Assembly: GCF_014397005.1 (NCBI RefSeq) | Contig: NZ_JACGWS010000002.1 | Location: 1-64,000, forward strand | Reading direction: 5' to 3' | Source of the DNA: Kordia aestuariivivens | Lineage (GTDB): Bacteria > Bacteroidota > Bacteroidia > Flavobacteriales > Flavobacteriaceae | Length of the DNA: 64,000 nucleotides | Made by a program: the position numbers and the translations under genes | The notes under the pieces: model-generated | Told to the model about the DNA's origin: nothing | What the model saw: the letters and a program-made list of their open reading frames with translations, nothing else | Databases searched by the model: none | Shown here: piece by piece, positions 19,701-27,624 of the stretch | How positions within the stretch are numbered: the first letter of the stretch is position 1 | Layout of the letters: every line of letters starts with the position of its first letter

Positions 19701-20499
19701 CTGTGGTGTTGTCAAAATCGTAGAGCATTACTTTTCCAGGACCGTTTCCACCTTCAACATTGGTAAGTCCTAAATGTGCTGCGGCTAGTTTATCTCCTTG
19801 CGGAGAAGCTTTTAAATATCCTAATGCATTTCTTCGGTATCCAGAAATAGGAACAGCGGTAGGCGTGTTACTTACTATTGGCGTTGTATTGACACCATTT
19901 ATATCTACCTTAAACGCATAAAAATTATCAATAAAGTGCGTTAAGAGCCAAAATGATTCACAATCAGAACTTTTTACCGCAGATATTTTTTCCGAACATT
20001 TAAAACGAGTTTCGTTCGTATCAGTAGTGTCGTATGTAATTAATGGAACATTTTTTTCTCCAGCAATAACAAAACCAATTCCGTCTGTCATGTCAACTGC
20101 GGTATAATTCAATCCGTTGTTCACGCCACCATCATTGTGATGTGGTTCGTCAACTGTAAAAATATAATAGATGTTTGGATCTTGAGGTTTTGGAATGATG
20201 AGCGCAGATGATGTACTAGAACTATCTCCATTTAAACCATTTCCATTGGTCATGATCACATGGTTTTGATTCCAAACGGTAATTCCATCTGAATAAAATA
20301 ATAAATTACCATTTGCATCTGAAATGGAAGCACAACCTTCAAGTGTGTCTAAACTTCCGTCGGTAACAGCAGTTACGGCTCCTGTATTTACATCAAATTG
20401 TAATCCTGCGTTTTGACCAAAATACCAGTTTGCAGCTTCACCTTGTGCAAGAAGCACAGTCGGTACTACTATAAAAATAAATAGTAAAAGTTTTTTCAT
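13795..20499 (-). CDS. Giant secreted protein with 15 repeats and type B T9SS C-terminus
   Basis: A 2234-residue secreted protein. The signal peptide ends at VPTVLLAQG (about 19). Residues about 20-410 form a beta-propeller-like domain (NWYFGQNAGLQFD, GNLLFYSDG, YYIFTVDEP), then an Ig-like segment to about 500. Fifteen units of about 97 residues run from about 500 to 1990 with the same signature as in the 1607-residue protein: CDDxxDG, FDLT, YHxxxxDA, FVRVEN, TGCF, NPLP. After a further Ig-like part comes the gliding-motility C-terminal domain (FFTPNGDAFNPTW, IFDRYGKLLKQ). The usual NGDG is NGDA here. It is probably an adhesin or matrix protein, by inference. Confidence 0.9.
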   Translation of the reverse strand: MKKLLLFIFIVVPTVLLAQGEAANWYFGQNAGLQFDVNTGAVTAVTDGSLDTLEGCASISDANGNLLFYSDGITVWNQNHVIMTNGNGLNGDSSSTSSALIIPKPQDPNIYYIFTVDEPHHNDGGVNNGLNYTAVDMTDGIGFVIAGEKNVPLITYDTTDTNETRFKCSEKISAVKSSDCESFWLLTHFIDNFYAFKVDINGVNTTPIVSNTPTAVPISGYRRNALGYLKASPQGDKLAAAHLGLTNVEGGNGPGKVMLYDFDNTTGIVTNELELYDGDAPYGVEFSPEGTKLYATVGLGNSGTGNSLLLQYDLLAANIPASQFTVNNSAIFSAGAIQVGIDGRIYRALLDFSNIGSTGRFLGVIENPEATGAAVVYNQSGVLLDITNTNTNLSRIGLPPFIQSLFATPVDIIRNGVSSTDLSLCTTQNYTLMADDIPGATYTWMFEGNPLTTTTFQLNLTNVTLADAGLYEVRIEQNNGECPLIGQATVSIFTLPVANPVDDELICDNNNDGLWGLDLDAVTANVLGTQDPMLFTVTYHSSQADADMNMNVLASPYTNQIAYTLETIFIRIENNDNTDCNAVISFDFDVFDQPTANPVIDYEVCDDTLDGDDTNGFSTFDLSTLDIQVLQTQDAMQFNVSYYANQLDADDSMNVLPTTYINTTFGGNPITARIENADNPECYSTVTFNVVVNPLPVIMQPVALSQCDDDTDGLSDFNLTEANALLSADAANETFTYYTSLTDAQNSTNPIPNDTAYNSANGGQVFVRIETVNGCFRTGEVNLIVTTTQIPNTFQLTYEVCDDELIDNDNTNGIATFDFSSAEAQINALFPAGQNLTITYYENFADALAEANAIPDISNHRNDASPNAQNIVVRVDSDVNNACLGLGEHITLTVNPLPDQNTITDYVVCSDIANQFTFDLTTKDTEIISGQANISVTYHESLAEAEANTGVIPSPYTTFSRTIFVRATNTITGCVNTTMNFDLVINENPAIIMPTDLNVCDETPFDGITQIDLNIKSAEIIGTLTGVSVQYYTSQVDADNNTNPLASPYTNTSTPQTIYVRVENGTTGCFSVTNFDIIVSEAPAAFPATPLEYCDTDNDGFGIFNIRSTENQITGGLIPGQVTVTYHETPEDADNDVNPLADTYTNINAYNQTIYVRVENVLTGCFNVVSLALIVFDSPEIAALDAVSLAECDDITADGIAQFDLTQSEVEILNGEDPTTHTVRYYNTEVNAIAGLIAGEINNINAYSNIPPSPQVIWVRVEDQATGCFSITNLTLIVNELPVLTQLPGLDTCDAVSLNDGIEVFNLTSLAEQLLNNVPGISLQYYANAADLASDTPIGDPTMYSNVEIGVQTIFVLATNDTTGCENTITFDIRVNPLPSPTLNPSGILDAEVCDDDNDGFTAFDLDALINDIINNEPDVVYSFHETQADATNNLNPLASPYNNIMMDTQTIYVLATNTVTGCFTVTPLQLNVIPIPVLPLNITDLEECDEAANLDGFTMFDLTQTQMEIYGTQTPSDYTLTYHETEQDAIDDLSPIVNLTDYINITINQQTIWVRLEDNATACYAIGSFDIIVVGPPVLVQPTPFALCDDLESGDESDEISTFDLTDKYIEITGGNTSLTLTYYASLADLNSNTPIADPTAYQNTSNPQVLYIRAANAAGCTTDITMTLRVLPIPTPNTTPTILEACDDDSDGDATNGMLIFDLTQSEAEIVDNESNVTVSYHTTEMDAADDINPIVDPTMHNVDMANANTNGQVIIYVRVESDVQIDSNMLPCYKIVELPVIVHPLPVLTDIAFTYVFCEYDNDNTGQFDWDVVTASLDLLTPPQDVANFTVTYHPTVADALANTNALVNGFENTIDPQTVFIRVENTITGCVNTNNIASLELSVEPIPTATAPPTYQECATNEADQDTAVFDLTSLDVTIINGQADMAVSYYETAADADADSNAIANTTTYMNTSNPQTLFARVRQTITGCLSDPILVNLQVNPLPVFSLPEDDILCVDATTGQALDPRVIGVDFGAGFTYQWTTPSGTETSATVTVDQAGTYTVIVTDQNNPTNCFSDDSVTYTASSAPSTLDIAVTTPAFSDTHNVVATATGGSGNYEYQLDDGQWQTTGEFFDLQPGQHTITVRDTNGCGELVRTFGLIDFMEFFTPNGDAFNPTWNIIGLQNQPAAKIYIFDRYGKLLKQISPAGQGWDGTYNGTPMPSADYWFRVEYVDPFDGNPKEFINHFTLKR

Positions 20500-20722
20500 C
20501 TGTAATCGTTATTTTTCTAAAGCATAAAAAATGCTCAATAATCCATTGTAATAACTCTTTTCTAAGGCTATTATTTTATGATTTTGAGAATTGTTGTTTT
20601 TCTATGTAGCGTATGGTTGAAATAACAATTTATAAAAATTACCAGTGCATATTTGTTTTAGGAAAATAATGGCAATTTTATAGCGAGGTACTTCATAGCA
20701 ATTTTCTATACTCTACAAGGCT

Positions 20723-20730
20723 CAAAGATA
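20723..20730 (-). promoter_or_regulatory. Possible -7 element of the 2234-residue protein gene
   Basis: Minus-strand TATCTTTG fits TAnnTTTG but lies about 225 bases from the ATG, implying a long leader. It is just downstream of the ABC-operon terminator, which is a sensible place for a new promoter. Confidence 0.35.
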
Positions 20731-20746
20731 GTTATTACAACTAAAA

Positions 20747-20770
20747 AAAGAGCGAATTTCTCCGCTCTTT
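20747..20770 (-). terminator. Terminator of the ABC-2 transporter operon
   Basis: The hairpin pairs AAAGAGCG with CGCTCTTT around an 8-base loop and is followed on the minus strand by a T run. It lies about 34 bases past the permease stop. Confidence 0.75.
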
Positions 20771-20803
20771 CTCTAAAATCTATATGATTTGGATGCTATT
20801 TTG

Positions 20804-21631
20804 TTATAAATCTCTGCGTTTTAACAATCGATACGATAAAAAGATATAAATAAAGATCCAAACAGCAGCAATGACAAACTCATACCAATATGCTGGATAA
20901 TCTGTTATAGGAAATTTTTCTGTTGTGTGTAATGAAGCAATCCTAGAGAAAGGTTCATCTATTAAATTCCACATACTTGTGAATGGGAAAAACTGCATTA
21001 TTTCATTAGACTTGTCATAATCGAACCATTCAAAACGGAACAAACCGTATAAAATTAATTCTAAAACAAAACTGACAAATAAGAATCCTAATGCAAAAGC
21101 AGATCTTTTGATGAGTACACCTACAAATAAACAAAGACTGAAAAATGTCAATAGTTTTGTAAAGTAAGCTAGAATAAATTCTGAACCATCAAAAATAGTA
21201 TCGATATAAAGGCTACCTGAAGGTGAATTAAAGATTCCAATAAGTAGCGTAATGATGAAGACAAACAAGGTCACCACAAGCGAATACGCCAAGATGAAAT
21301 AAAATTTGGAAAGAATAACTTCTTTTTTACTCAATCCGTCAATAAGGTTTTGTTTTAAAGTTCGATTGCTGTATTCGTTTCCAATCATGGAAACTACTAC
21401 AATGGCAAAGAAAAATTTAAAAAAGGCAACAAAAAACGTGGTAATGTGCCATATATAAGGAAACTCAAAAATCTTCGTTTCAGATAAATCTAATATAAAC
21501 CCAAAAAAGTTAATCTTTATGGATGATAAAATTAAAATTGATAACGGAAAAACGAATGATATTAGGAGTAATATTTTACTGGTTCTATTTAACCAGATTT
21601 TTTGAAATTCTATTTGTAATAAACGTAACAT
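20804..21631 (-). CDS. ABC-2 type permease
   Basis: A 275-residue membrane protein with six hydrophobic segments, the first at about 17-37 and the last near 250-268. The motif NEYSNRTLKQNLIDGLSKKEVILSK, shared with BcrB/LanE-like permeases, follows the second segment at about residues 86-110. It starts 18 bases after the ATPase gene, so the pair forms one exporter. This permease type often expels antimicrobial peptides or serves immunity. The divergent neighbour is a bacteriocin-like leader peptide, which makes that role attractive but unproven. Confidence 0.85.
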   Translation of the reverse strand: MLRLLQIEFQKIWLNRTSKILLLISFVFPLSILILSSIKINFFGFILDLSETKIFEFPYIWHITTFFVAFFKFFFAIVVVSMIGNEYSNRTLKQNLIDGLSKKEVILSKFYFILAYSLVVTLFVFIITLLIGIFNSPSGSLYIDTIFDGSEFILAYFTKLLTFFSLCLFVGVLIKRSAFALGFLFVSFVLELILYGLFRFEWFDYDKSNEIMQFFPFTSMWNLIDEPFSRIASLHTTEKFPITDYPAYWYEFVIAAVWIFIYIFLSYRLLKRRDL

Positions 21632-21649
21632 AGTCGTTGTGGAATGAAA

Positions 21650-22552
21650 TTAGTTAGATTGATTTTTGGTAAGGATTAAGAACTGCTCTTCTAAGCTTTC
21701 TTTTCGTTGTACTAAGTGCGATAATACAATACCTTCTTTAAACATTTCTGAATTGAAGTCAGCGGCACTCAATGGTGTATTTAAGAATGCGGTAATCAAT
21801 CCGCCTTCTTCCTTTACTCTACCAAAAGCAGCATTGTTTTCTAAGTACGATAGTAACTTATCTTTTTGCTCAGATTTCAGTTCAAAAAATCCTTGACTTG
21901 CGACCATTTCATCTACACGACCAGAATATATTTTTTTTCCTTCTCGTAAAATAACGACATGCGAACATACTTTTTCTACTTCATCCAAAAGGTGAGAAGC
22001 CAACAATATCGTTGTGCCTTGTGAAGCAATTTTTTTAATAATCTCTCTAATTTGATGAATTCCTTGCGGATCTAATCCGTTTGTTGGTTCGTCCAAAATT
22101 AAAATTTCAGGATCATTCAACAGGGCAGAAGCAATTGCTAATCGCTGTTTCATTCCTAAAGAAAAAGTTCTGAATTTGCTATTTTTTCGATCTATCAAAC
22201 CAACGAGTTCTAATTTTTCGTCAATTTTATCAGGAGCCACATTTTTAATCTTACACACCAACTTCAAATTGTCCGAAGCAGACATGTATGGATAAAAATT
22301 TGGGCGTTCAATAATAGCACCGACTTTCTTTAAAGCATCGTGTACTTTAACTGTACCATCAAACCAATGAAAGGTTCCCGATGATTTATTTACAACATTT
22401 AATACCATACCTAAAGTAGTTGATTTTCCACTTCCGTTAGGGCCTAAAATGCCGTATACACTTCCTTTTTCTATGGCGAATGATAGGTCTTGTACTGCTT
22501 TAAGATACCCAAAGTTTTTACTCAGGTTTTGCAGGGTTAGAATAGTTTCCAA
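21650..22552 (-). CDS. ABC transporter ATP-binding protein (BcrA/NatA-like)
   Basis: A 300-residue ATPase with Walker A GPNGSGKST near 37-45, signature FSLGMKQRLAIASAL, Walker B ILILDEPTNGLDP, an LASH switch and a C-terminal extension of about 80 residues typical of bacitracin-type exporters. It is followed by its permease 18 bases later. It is transcribed away from the 62-residue Cys-rich peptide at 22837. Likely roles are export or self-protection; the substrate is not known. Confidence 0.93.
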   Translation of the reverse strand: METILTLQNLSKNFGYLKAVQDLSFAIEKGSVYGILGPNGSGKSTTLGMVLNVVNKSSGTFHWFDGTVKVHDALKKVGAIIERPNFYPYMSASDNLKLVCKIKNVAPDKIDEKLELVGLIDRKNSKFRTFSLGMKQRLAIASALLNDPEILILDEPTNGLDPQGIHQIREIIKKIASQGTTILLASHLLDEVEKVCSHVVILREGKKIYSGRVDEMVASQGFFELKSEQKDKLLSYLENNAAFGRVKEEGGLITAFLNTPLSAADFNSEMFKEGIVLSHLVQRKESLEEQFLILTKNQSN

Positions 22553-22836
22553 TATGATTGTTTTTTGATTGATTGTATATAGTTGACGACTTAGGTTGCT
22601 ATTTGTTACAAAATATAAAAAACATAATGTATATGTGACTTATTTATAAAATGTATTGTTTGTTTTCAAAATTGCTGTTAAAAAGAGTCTTAATGGGTAC
22701 AAATATACACATCACACCTAAAAAACAGGTTTTAAAACAACGATAATCTATAATTTACGATGACCAATAAAATACTACTGGGGGAAGCCGAAAAACCAAT
22801 TTATAAATAGAGTAGGCAAATCAAAATAATTTAATT

Positions 22837-23025
22837 ATGAAAAAAAGCATTTTAGGAATCAAGGGAGTTTCTGAATTAAACAAAAAAGAACAGTCAAAAA
22901 TTACTGGAGCTGGACCAATTACATGTGCTAGAGGAGGAACTTCACATTGTAAAGAAACTGGCTCGCATTGTAAAGAATTTAACTGTCAAGGACTTTGGGG
23001 AGGCGATCCAGGTGGTATGGGATAA
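22837..23025 (+). CDS. Bacteriocin-like leader peptide with Cys-rich core
   Basis: A 62-residue peptide. Residues 1-25 look like the Bacteroidota natural-product leader: MKKSILGIKG, then LNKKEQSKITGA, with the Gly-Ala site at 24-25 where a C39 peptidase would cut. The core (26-62) has Cys at 30, 38, 45 and 50, a tandem seven-residue repeat (SHCKE at 36-40 and 43-47) and a Gly-rich tail. No modification enzyme, peptidase or second peptide is nearby; only a divergent ABC-2 transporter is adjacent. A shared terminator follows. The mature product is unknown: disulfides, thioether rings or no modification are all possible. Confidence 0.75.
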   Translation: MKKSILGIKGVSELNKKEQSKITGAGPITCARGGTSHCKETGSHCKEFNCQGLWGGDPGGMG

Positions 23026-23038
23026 AACTTAATGACAG

Positions 23039-23070
23039 AAAAGCCCTTGCTAACTAAAGTAAGGGCTTTT
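23039..23070. terminator. Bidirectional terminator between the leader peptide and the nucleoid-protein gene
   Basis: AAAAGCCCTT (23039-23048) pairs with AAGGGCTTTT (23061-23070), with extra pairing in the loop. It sits between two convergent genes, 13 bases past one stop and 4 bases from the other. Confidence 0.85.
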
Positions 23071-23074
23071 CAGT

Positions 23075-24133
23075 TTAAGCTTTTTGCTCTTTATTAAAAT
23101 ATACTAAGTAATAATACATTTGTTTCTCTTCGTCCCAACCTTTTTCTACAAATTTCTCTGCCGATTCTGGATTGATGAAATCTAGCTTTATTTGAATATT
23201 CGTATCTAAATTGATCGTATTCTTAATGCTTTTTCTTGCTGAAGAAACCGCTTTATTAGCAATTGGAAACTCAGAAACGTCTTCAATACTATATTTTGGA
23301 CCTTTCTCTACTTTATAATGCTTAAACTCAGGAATCAAATCTGGATTGTCAATCACATCATTCATAAAATCTGTTTCCTGAAACGTATCATTCTTTGCAA
23401 AATGATTCACGGCTCTGTTCATAAACATTACTTCTTCCTTTTTATCTTCCGCAGGGAAAACAACATCTTTGGCGAAGTTTTGACAGAACTTTAAATACTT
23501 TTTAGTGTAAAAGTTCTCATCAGCAAATGCATCAACACCTAAGAAATGATCTAACCAATATTTAGTATCGTATTTGTTACTATCAACCGAAAGAATTTTA
23601 TAACCTTCTTCCTTTTTTACATTAAAAACAATACAACCTTTATCTAATTTGTTCAATGAAACTCCTTGTTGAAACAATACATCTAAGTTGCTTCCGTTTT
23701 CTTCAAACTGAAGGAAATCGTTTTTAATCTCTGATTTAAAAATCCCGATAGCGTCCACCTTTTCGTTGTCAATCACGACATTTTCAAAATAACCAACATA
23801 CACTTCACCGCTTTTAATATGCGGATGTTGTGATTGTTCAAACAATAAAGAAACAATCTTTTTTGAATTCTCATGAACCGAAGATGGATCGTTAAAAATA
23901 GAAGTTGCAATCGTATACAATTGATTGAACTCTAAATCAACTTCATTCACAAATTGAAAATAATTTTCTTCTTTCTCTCTAAAAGGTTTAAAAAAATATT
24001 CTTTCAATAACGGCGTTAATTCATCCGTTAACTGATAAGGAGTTTCCGAAAGAAACACATTTTCGTTTCTACTTTTGTTTCCTACTTTATGAATAGAAAG
24101 GGAATCTATTTGTGCACTGTATAAATTGATCAT
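23075..24133 (-). CDS. Nucleoid-associated protein (NdpA/YejK family)
   Basis: A 352-residue soluble protein whose whole length matches the NdpA/YejK nucleoid-associated family: an N-terminal alpha/beta part (INLYSAQIDSLSIHKVGNK), a central GYFENVVIDNEKVDAIGIFKS-like core and DTKYWLDHFLGVDAF near 190. Proteins of this family bind the nucleoid in E. coli; their biochemical job is poorly defined, and some systems place them with abortive defence. Here it stands alone, with no defence genes around. Its normal start is kept. It shares a terminator with the convergent leader peptide. Confidence 0.85.
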   Translation of the reverse strand: MINLYSAQIDSLSIHKVGNKSRNENVFLSETPYQLTDELTPLLKEYFFKPFREKEENYFQFVNEVDLEFNQLYTIATSIFNDPSSVHENSKKIVSLLFEQSQHPHIKSGEVYVGYFENVVIDNEKVDAIGIFKSEIKNDFLQFEENGSNLDVLFQQGVSLNKLDKGCIVFNVKKEEGYKILSVDSNKYDTKYWLDHFLGVDAFADENFYTKKYLKFCQNFAKDVVFPAEDKKEEVMFMNRAVNHFAKNDTFQETDFMNDVIDNPDLIPEFKHYKVEKGPKYSIEDVSEFPIANKAVSSARKSIKNTINLDTNIQIKLDFINPESAEKFVEKGWDEEKQMYYYLVYFNKEQKA

Positions 24134-24327
24134 TATAGGTGTTTGTTTTTTAGTGTAAAAAAGTAAAAGAATGTAACATCTTGTTCTCGATACAAATTTT
24201 TAATACCTGCTTTGCTAGTTATTAAAATTCACTCGAACTGACGATGTCGACACTGAATCAATAAAGGAATTATTTTTAAAATTAGTCAGCTGAGCTTTTG
24301 CCGTTGTTAGGCTGAGGCTCTCGAAGC

Positions 24328-24852
24328 CTAGTTCCAGTTTTCGTCAAAGTTTAAGCTATCGTAATCGTTGATGTCCAAATCATCGTCATTCTCATTAAAT
24401 CCGTACGGATCTTCGTCTTCGTCAGCTTCAAACTGTTTATCAGGCGCGCTATCTGGAAGAATTCCGTGAGAAAACAATAAATTCGGATACATAACTCCAG
24501 GGATAGGTTCTGCAATTTCAGCAAGTTCTACCAAAAGGGTCCACATATTCAAGAAATCGTACACATAAATCAATCGCAATTGGTCTTCTGAAAGCACACC
24601 ATCAAGTGTAGTTTCGTTCATCAATCGGATAGAATCTGGTCCTTCACTCATGTCAAATTGTGAAATTTCTTCTCCTTGATCCCATTCGTCATTACTCACG
24701 TAAAAAGAAGCCATTTCCATGCCATCAAAGCCAAACGCTTGAATAATAGCGTTGTGAAAATCTTCAAAAGTGGCATCATGCTGAATTTCAATGTCTCTAA
24801 AAACATCTTCTGCTGCATCTAATATTACTCTGAATCTATAAATCATGCTCAT
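24328..24852 (-). CDS. PRiA4-ORF3 family protein
   Basis: A 174-residue acidic protein. Residues 1-115 carry the plasmid pRiA4b ORF-3-like domain (YRFRVILDAAEDVFRDIEI, FHNAIIQAFGF, FYVSNDEWDQG, LIYVYDF). The C-terminal 60 residues are very acidic (DEDEDPYGFNENDDDL). The family is widespread and of unknown biochemical function; it was first met on plasmids and mobile elements but is a stable chromosomal gene in flavobacteria. The start could also be the second Met. A -7 box lies 17 bases upstream. Confidence 0.85.
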   Translation of the reverse strand: MSMIYRFRVILDAAEDVFRDIEIQHDATFEDFHNAIIQAFGFDGMEMASFYVSNDEWDQGEEISQFDMSEGPDSIRLMNETTLDGVLSEDQLRLIYVYDFLNMWTLLVELAEIAEPIPGVMYPNLLFSHGILPDSAPDKQFEADEDEDPYGFNENDDDLDINDYDSLNFDENWN

Positions 24853-24868
24853 TAAAAAAATTGGATTG

Positions 24869-24876
24869 CAAATTTA
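24869..24876 (-). promoter_or_regulatory. -7 element of the PRiA4-ORF3 gene
   Basis: Minus-strand TAAATTTG fits TAnnTTTG, overlaps the last codon of the heme A synthase gene by three bases, and gives a leader of about 12 bases. Confidence 0.5.
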
Positions 24877-25908
24877 CAAACTTTCTGCGTTGTTTTGCGC
24901 TTTATTTGCTTCTAAGATAAGATAAAATTGAATTCCAAATAACAACGTCGCAATAACAATGTGTATCGTTTGTGTTCCAAAAGGAAAATCGAAATAAAAC
25001 ATCGCGATTCCCGAAAGGATTTCTAAAGCCAATAATACTAGCACCCAATTGACTTTTTTGAAGCCTAATTGTAGCTTTCTGAATCTATAAAATAGCGCTA
25101 CGTTCACTAATAATACAATAACAGAAAACGTTCGGTGAATGTAAAAATCAAGCTCAGGATTGGCAAGCCATAATCCTTTATTGGTTTCGCCAAGCGCGTG
25201 AATTTGCTCGTCTACAAACTGCCGAACTTGTGTTCCTAATACAATTTGAATCAAGGTTAAAACGAGAGAAGCGTATAGTAATTTTGTAAAAAATGCATCT
25301 TTTTTGTGTGATCTTACTTTGGATGAAGTCGCATGCACAATGTACAACAATGCGGCAACAATAACCAACGCCATCATCATGTGAATGGTAATTTTAAATG
25401 GTGCTAAGTTAGAATCTACAACCGTTTTTCCCAACCAAGCCTGAAATCCCATGCCCAACACTGAAAATATTGATAATAGCATGATGCTTTTCTGTTCGCG
25501 CCAATACCAAAAAGAACCGACTAAAAGTACCAATGTCGCCAATCCTGCCAACGCACCAAAGAGTCGATTGATATACTCAACCCAGGTGTGAAAAGCGTTA
25601 AAAACAGCGTAATCGTGTTTGGTGTACGGTTCCCAATTACTCAGGTCTAATGTGTTTGTGGTCGTAAAATCTTCTTTGGCAACTTGCAACGCTTCATCCA
25701 CAATAATCACCATGCCATCTTCATAAAAATGATTCGCTTTCCATTCCAATTGCGATTCTTCTGTTGGCGGAATATAATATCCGAAACATTTTGGCCAATC
25801 TGGGCAACCCATTCCACTTCCTGTCATTCGAACCACCGCGCCAGCAATAATCACAAGGTATACGAGAATCAATGTGACTTTTGCAATGCTGTGAATGTTT
25901 TTTTTCAT
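24874..25908 (-). CDS. ctaA: Heme A synthase (CtaA/COX15)
   Basis: A 344-residue inner-membrane protein with about eight membrane helices. It oxidises heme O to heme A for aa3-type cytochrome c oxidases. It shows MTGSGMGCPDWPKCFG near the N-terminus, including the Cys pair, and heme-ligand His residues in the helices (FHTWVEYINRLFG, ITIHMMMAL, FYIHRTFS, TIHIVIATL). The length is normal for the COX15-type branch. No other cytochrome oxidase gene lies nearby. It is followed by the PRiA4-ORF3 gene 21 bases later. Confidence 0.95.
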   Translation of the reverse strand: MKKNIHSIAKVTLILVYLVIIAGAVVRMTGSGMGCPDWPKCFGYYIPPTEESQLEWKANHFYEDGMVIIVDEALQVAKEDFTTTNTLDLSNWEPYTKHDYAVFNAFHTWVEYINRLFGALAGLATLVLLVGSFWYWREQKSIMLLSIFSVLGMGFQAWLGKTVVDSNLAPFKITIHMMMALVIVAALLYIVHATSSKVRSHKKDAFFTKLLYASLVLTLIQIVLGTQVRQFVDEQIHALGETNKGLWLANPELDFYIHRTFSVIVLLVNVALFYRFRKLQLGFKKVNWVLVLLALEILSGIAMFYFDFPFGTQTIHIVIATLLFGIQFYLILEANKAQNNAESL

Positions 25909-25957
25909 TACGAGACTTTATTTTTTTGTATATCTGTTTTCTGTCAAATAGTTACTG

Positions 25958-26040
25958 CGTCACCCTGAACTTGATTCAGGGTCTCATATATTGATTTTAT
26001 TCACAGCTGTGTGAGATGCTGAATCAAGTTCAGCATGACG
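25958..26040. repeat. Palindromic intergenic element, TGAACTTGATTCA type, copy 1
   Basis: Two 29-base arms (25958-25986 and 26012-26040) are inverted copies of each other with a few mismatches. Each arm is itself a hairpin around TGAACTTGATTCA. It sits upstream of heme A synthase and downstream of the CCA-adding enzyme gene. Copies recur at 41261-41335 and, as a half, near 49802-49828. Confidence 0.75.
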
Positions 26041-26113
26041 TACTTTACAGCTTTATGAAATTTTACGAGTATACACATTATTTTTTATCGGTTCAGCCGA
26101 AATGTACACGCGG

Positions 26114-27541
26114 CTATTTCGTTGTGTTTTCTACTAAACCTAATTCTTTTCCTTTTGCAATCATAAACGCATACGCCGCTTCGTGTTCATTTGGAATATC
26201 GCCTTCCAAAATAGCTTCTTTAATGGCATGTTTGATGATTCCAATTTCTCGTGAAGGTTTCAAATTGAAAGCTTCCATAATTTCTTCACCCGAAACTGGC
26301 GGTTGAAAATTTCGTACATGATCGCGTTCTTCAACTTCCACAATCTTTTCCCGAACAATCTTGAAATTATTGTGATACTTTTCAAATTTCCGTGGATTCT
26401 TGGTCGTAATATCTGCTTCACAAAGCGTCATCAAATCTTCTACATGTTCGCCTGCGTCAAAAACCAAACGACGTACCGCCGAATCTGTAATTCCATCTTG
26501 CGAAAGCACAATTGGACGCGAACTCATCATGACCAATTTTTGAACAAACTTTACTTTCTCGTTCAGCGGCATTTTCAAGCGTTTGAAAAGTTTAAACACC
26601 ATTTTTCCGCCCACAAATTCATGTCCGTGAAATGTCCAACCAATCTTTTTATGAAAACGTTTGGTCGGTGCTTTTCCAATATCGTGTAGCAACGCTGCCC
26701 AACGCAACCAAACATCGTCAGTGTTTTCACAAATATTATCGACAACTTCCAACGTGTGATAAAAATTATCTTTATGTGTTTGACCTTCAATTTCGTCAAT
26801 TCCTTTCAAAGCCAATAATTCAGGTAAAATATGTCCTAAAAGGTTCGTTCTTTCCAACAATATAAAACCGATAGAAGGTTTCTGACTCGATAAAATTTTA
26901 TTCAATTCTACGACAATACGTTCTTTCGAAATAATTTCAATACGATCTGCATTTCGCGTGATCGCTTCCAGTGAAACAGGATCAATTATAAAATTTAATT
27001 GTGAAGCAAATCGGATTGCGCGCATCATACGCAATGGATCATCGGAATACGTAATGTCTGGATCAAGCGGTGTTACAATGCGTTTGTCGGCTAAATCTTG
27101 CAAACCGTTAAACGGATCGAGTAAATCTCCAAAAGTTGCTTCATTCAAACTCAATGCCATCGCATTAATTGTGAAATCGCGACGTTCTTGATCATCTTGA
27201 AGTGTTCCGTTTTCCACTGCCGGATTTCTGCTATCACGATCGTAACTTTCTTTTCGTGCGCCCACAAATTCAACTTCTATTTCCTTTGTTTTAATCATGG
27301 CAGTACCATAATTCTTAAATATTTGTACGTTTGGTTTTCCAGGAAGAAGTGAAGCTACTTTTTGGGCAAGTTCAATTCCGCTTCCAACAGCAACAACGTC
27401 AATATCTTTTGCATCGCCACGTTTCAAGAGAAAATCGCGCACAAAACCTCCGATTACATACGTTTCAAGGTGTAATTCGGTTGCTGCTTTTGAAATCGTT
27501 GAAAATATATCGAGTTGTAATGCTTCTTTGTAATTCATCAA
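26114..27541 (-). CDS. cca: CCA-adding enzyme / tRNA nucleotidyltransferase with HD domain
   Basis: A 475-residue class II nucleotidyltransferase that adds or repairs the CCA end of tRNAs. It has the head motif [10 protein letters not shown] (31-40) with DIDVV (46-50), the template-binding DFTINAMAL, the neck ([15 protein letters not shown]), and an HD domain ([10 protein letters not shown]) at about 250-400. A C-terminal helical part ends the protein. The length matches bacterial forms with an HD domain. It is a lone gene with a -7 box 19 bases from its ATG. Confidence 0.96.
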   Translation of the reverse strand: MMNYKEALQLDIFSTISKAATELHLETYVIGGFVRDFLLKRGDAKDIDVVAVGSGIELAQKVASLLPGKPNVQIFKNYGTAMIKTKEIEVEFVGARKESYDRDSRNPAVENGTLQDDQERRDFTINAMALSLNEATFGDLLDPFNGLQDLADKRIVTPLDPDITYSDDPLRMMRAIRFASQLNFIIDPVSLEAITRNADRIEIISKERIVVELNKILSSQKPSIGFILLERTNLLGHILPELLALKGIDEIEGQTHKDNFYHTLEVVDNICENTDDVWLRWAALLHDIGKAPTKRFHKKIGWTFHGHEFVGGKMVFKLFKRLKMPLNEKVKFVQKLVMMSSRPIVLSQDGITDSAVRRLVFDAGEHVEDLMTLCEADITTKNPRKFEKYHNNFKIVREKIVEVEERDHVRNFQPPVSGEEIMEAFNLKPSREIGIIKHAIKEAILEGDIPNEHEAAYAFMIAKGKELGLVENTTK

Positions 27542-27559
27542 TGTATTCTAAATGTGGTG

Positions 27560-27567
27560 CAAATTTA
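27560..27567 (-). promoter_or_regulatory. -7 element of cca
   Basis: Minus-strand TAAATTTG fits TAnnTTTG; the implied leader is about 15 bases. Confidence 0.5.
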
Positions 27568-27624
27568 CGAATGTTTTGGGTATTTTTTTAGTGTGTAGCG
27601 GGTGTAATTTATAAGTTCTTTTTA

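Larger units (their letters stand above)
20500..20803. other. 304-base intergenic gap
   Basis: No gene is seen. The right end holds the terminator of the ABC operon, and 20723-20730 holds a possible -7 box for the 2234-residue protein gene. The remaining sequence is AT-rich without clear structure. Confidence 0.5.

Noticed and set aside
24328-24852. PRiA4-ORF3 protein as evidence of a plasmid or transposon.
   Set aside because: The family is also a stable chromosomal one in flavobacteria, and no transposase, repeat ends or plasmid genes are next to it.
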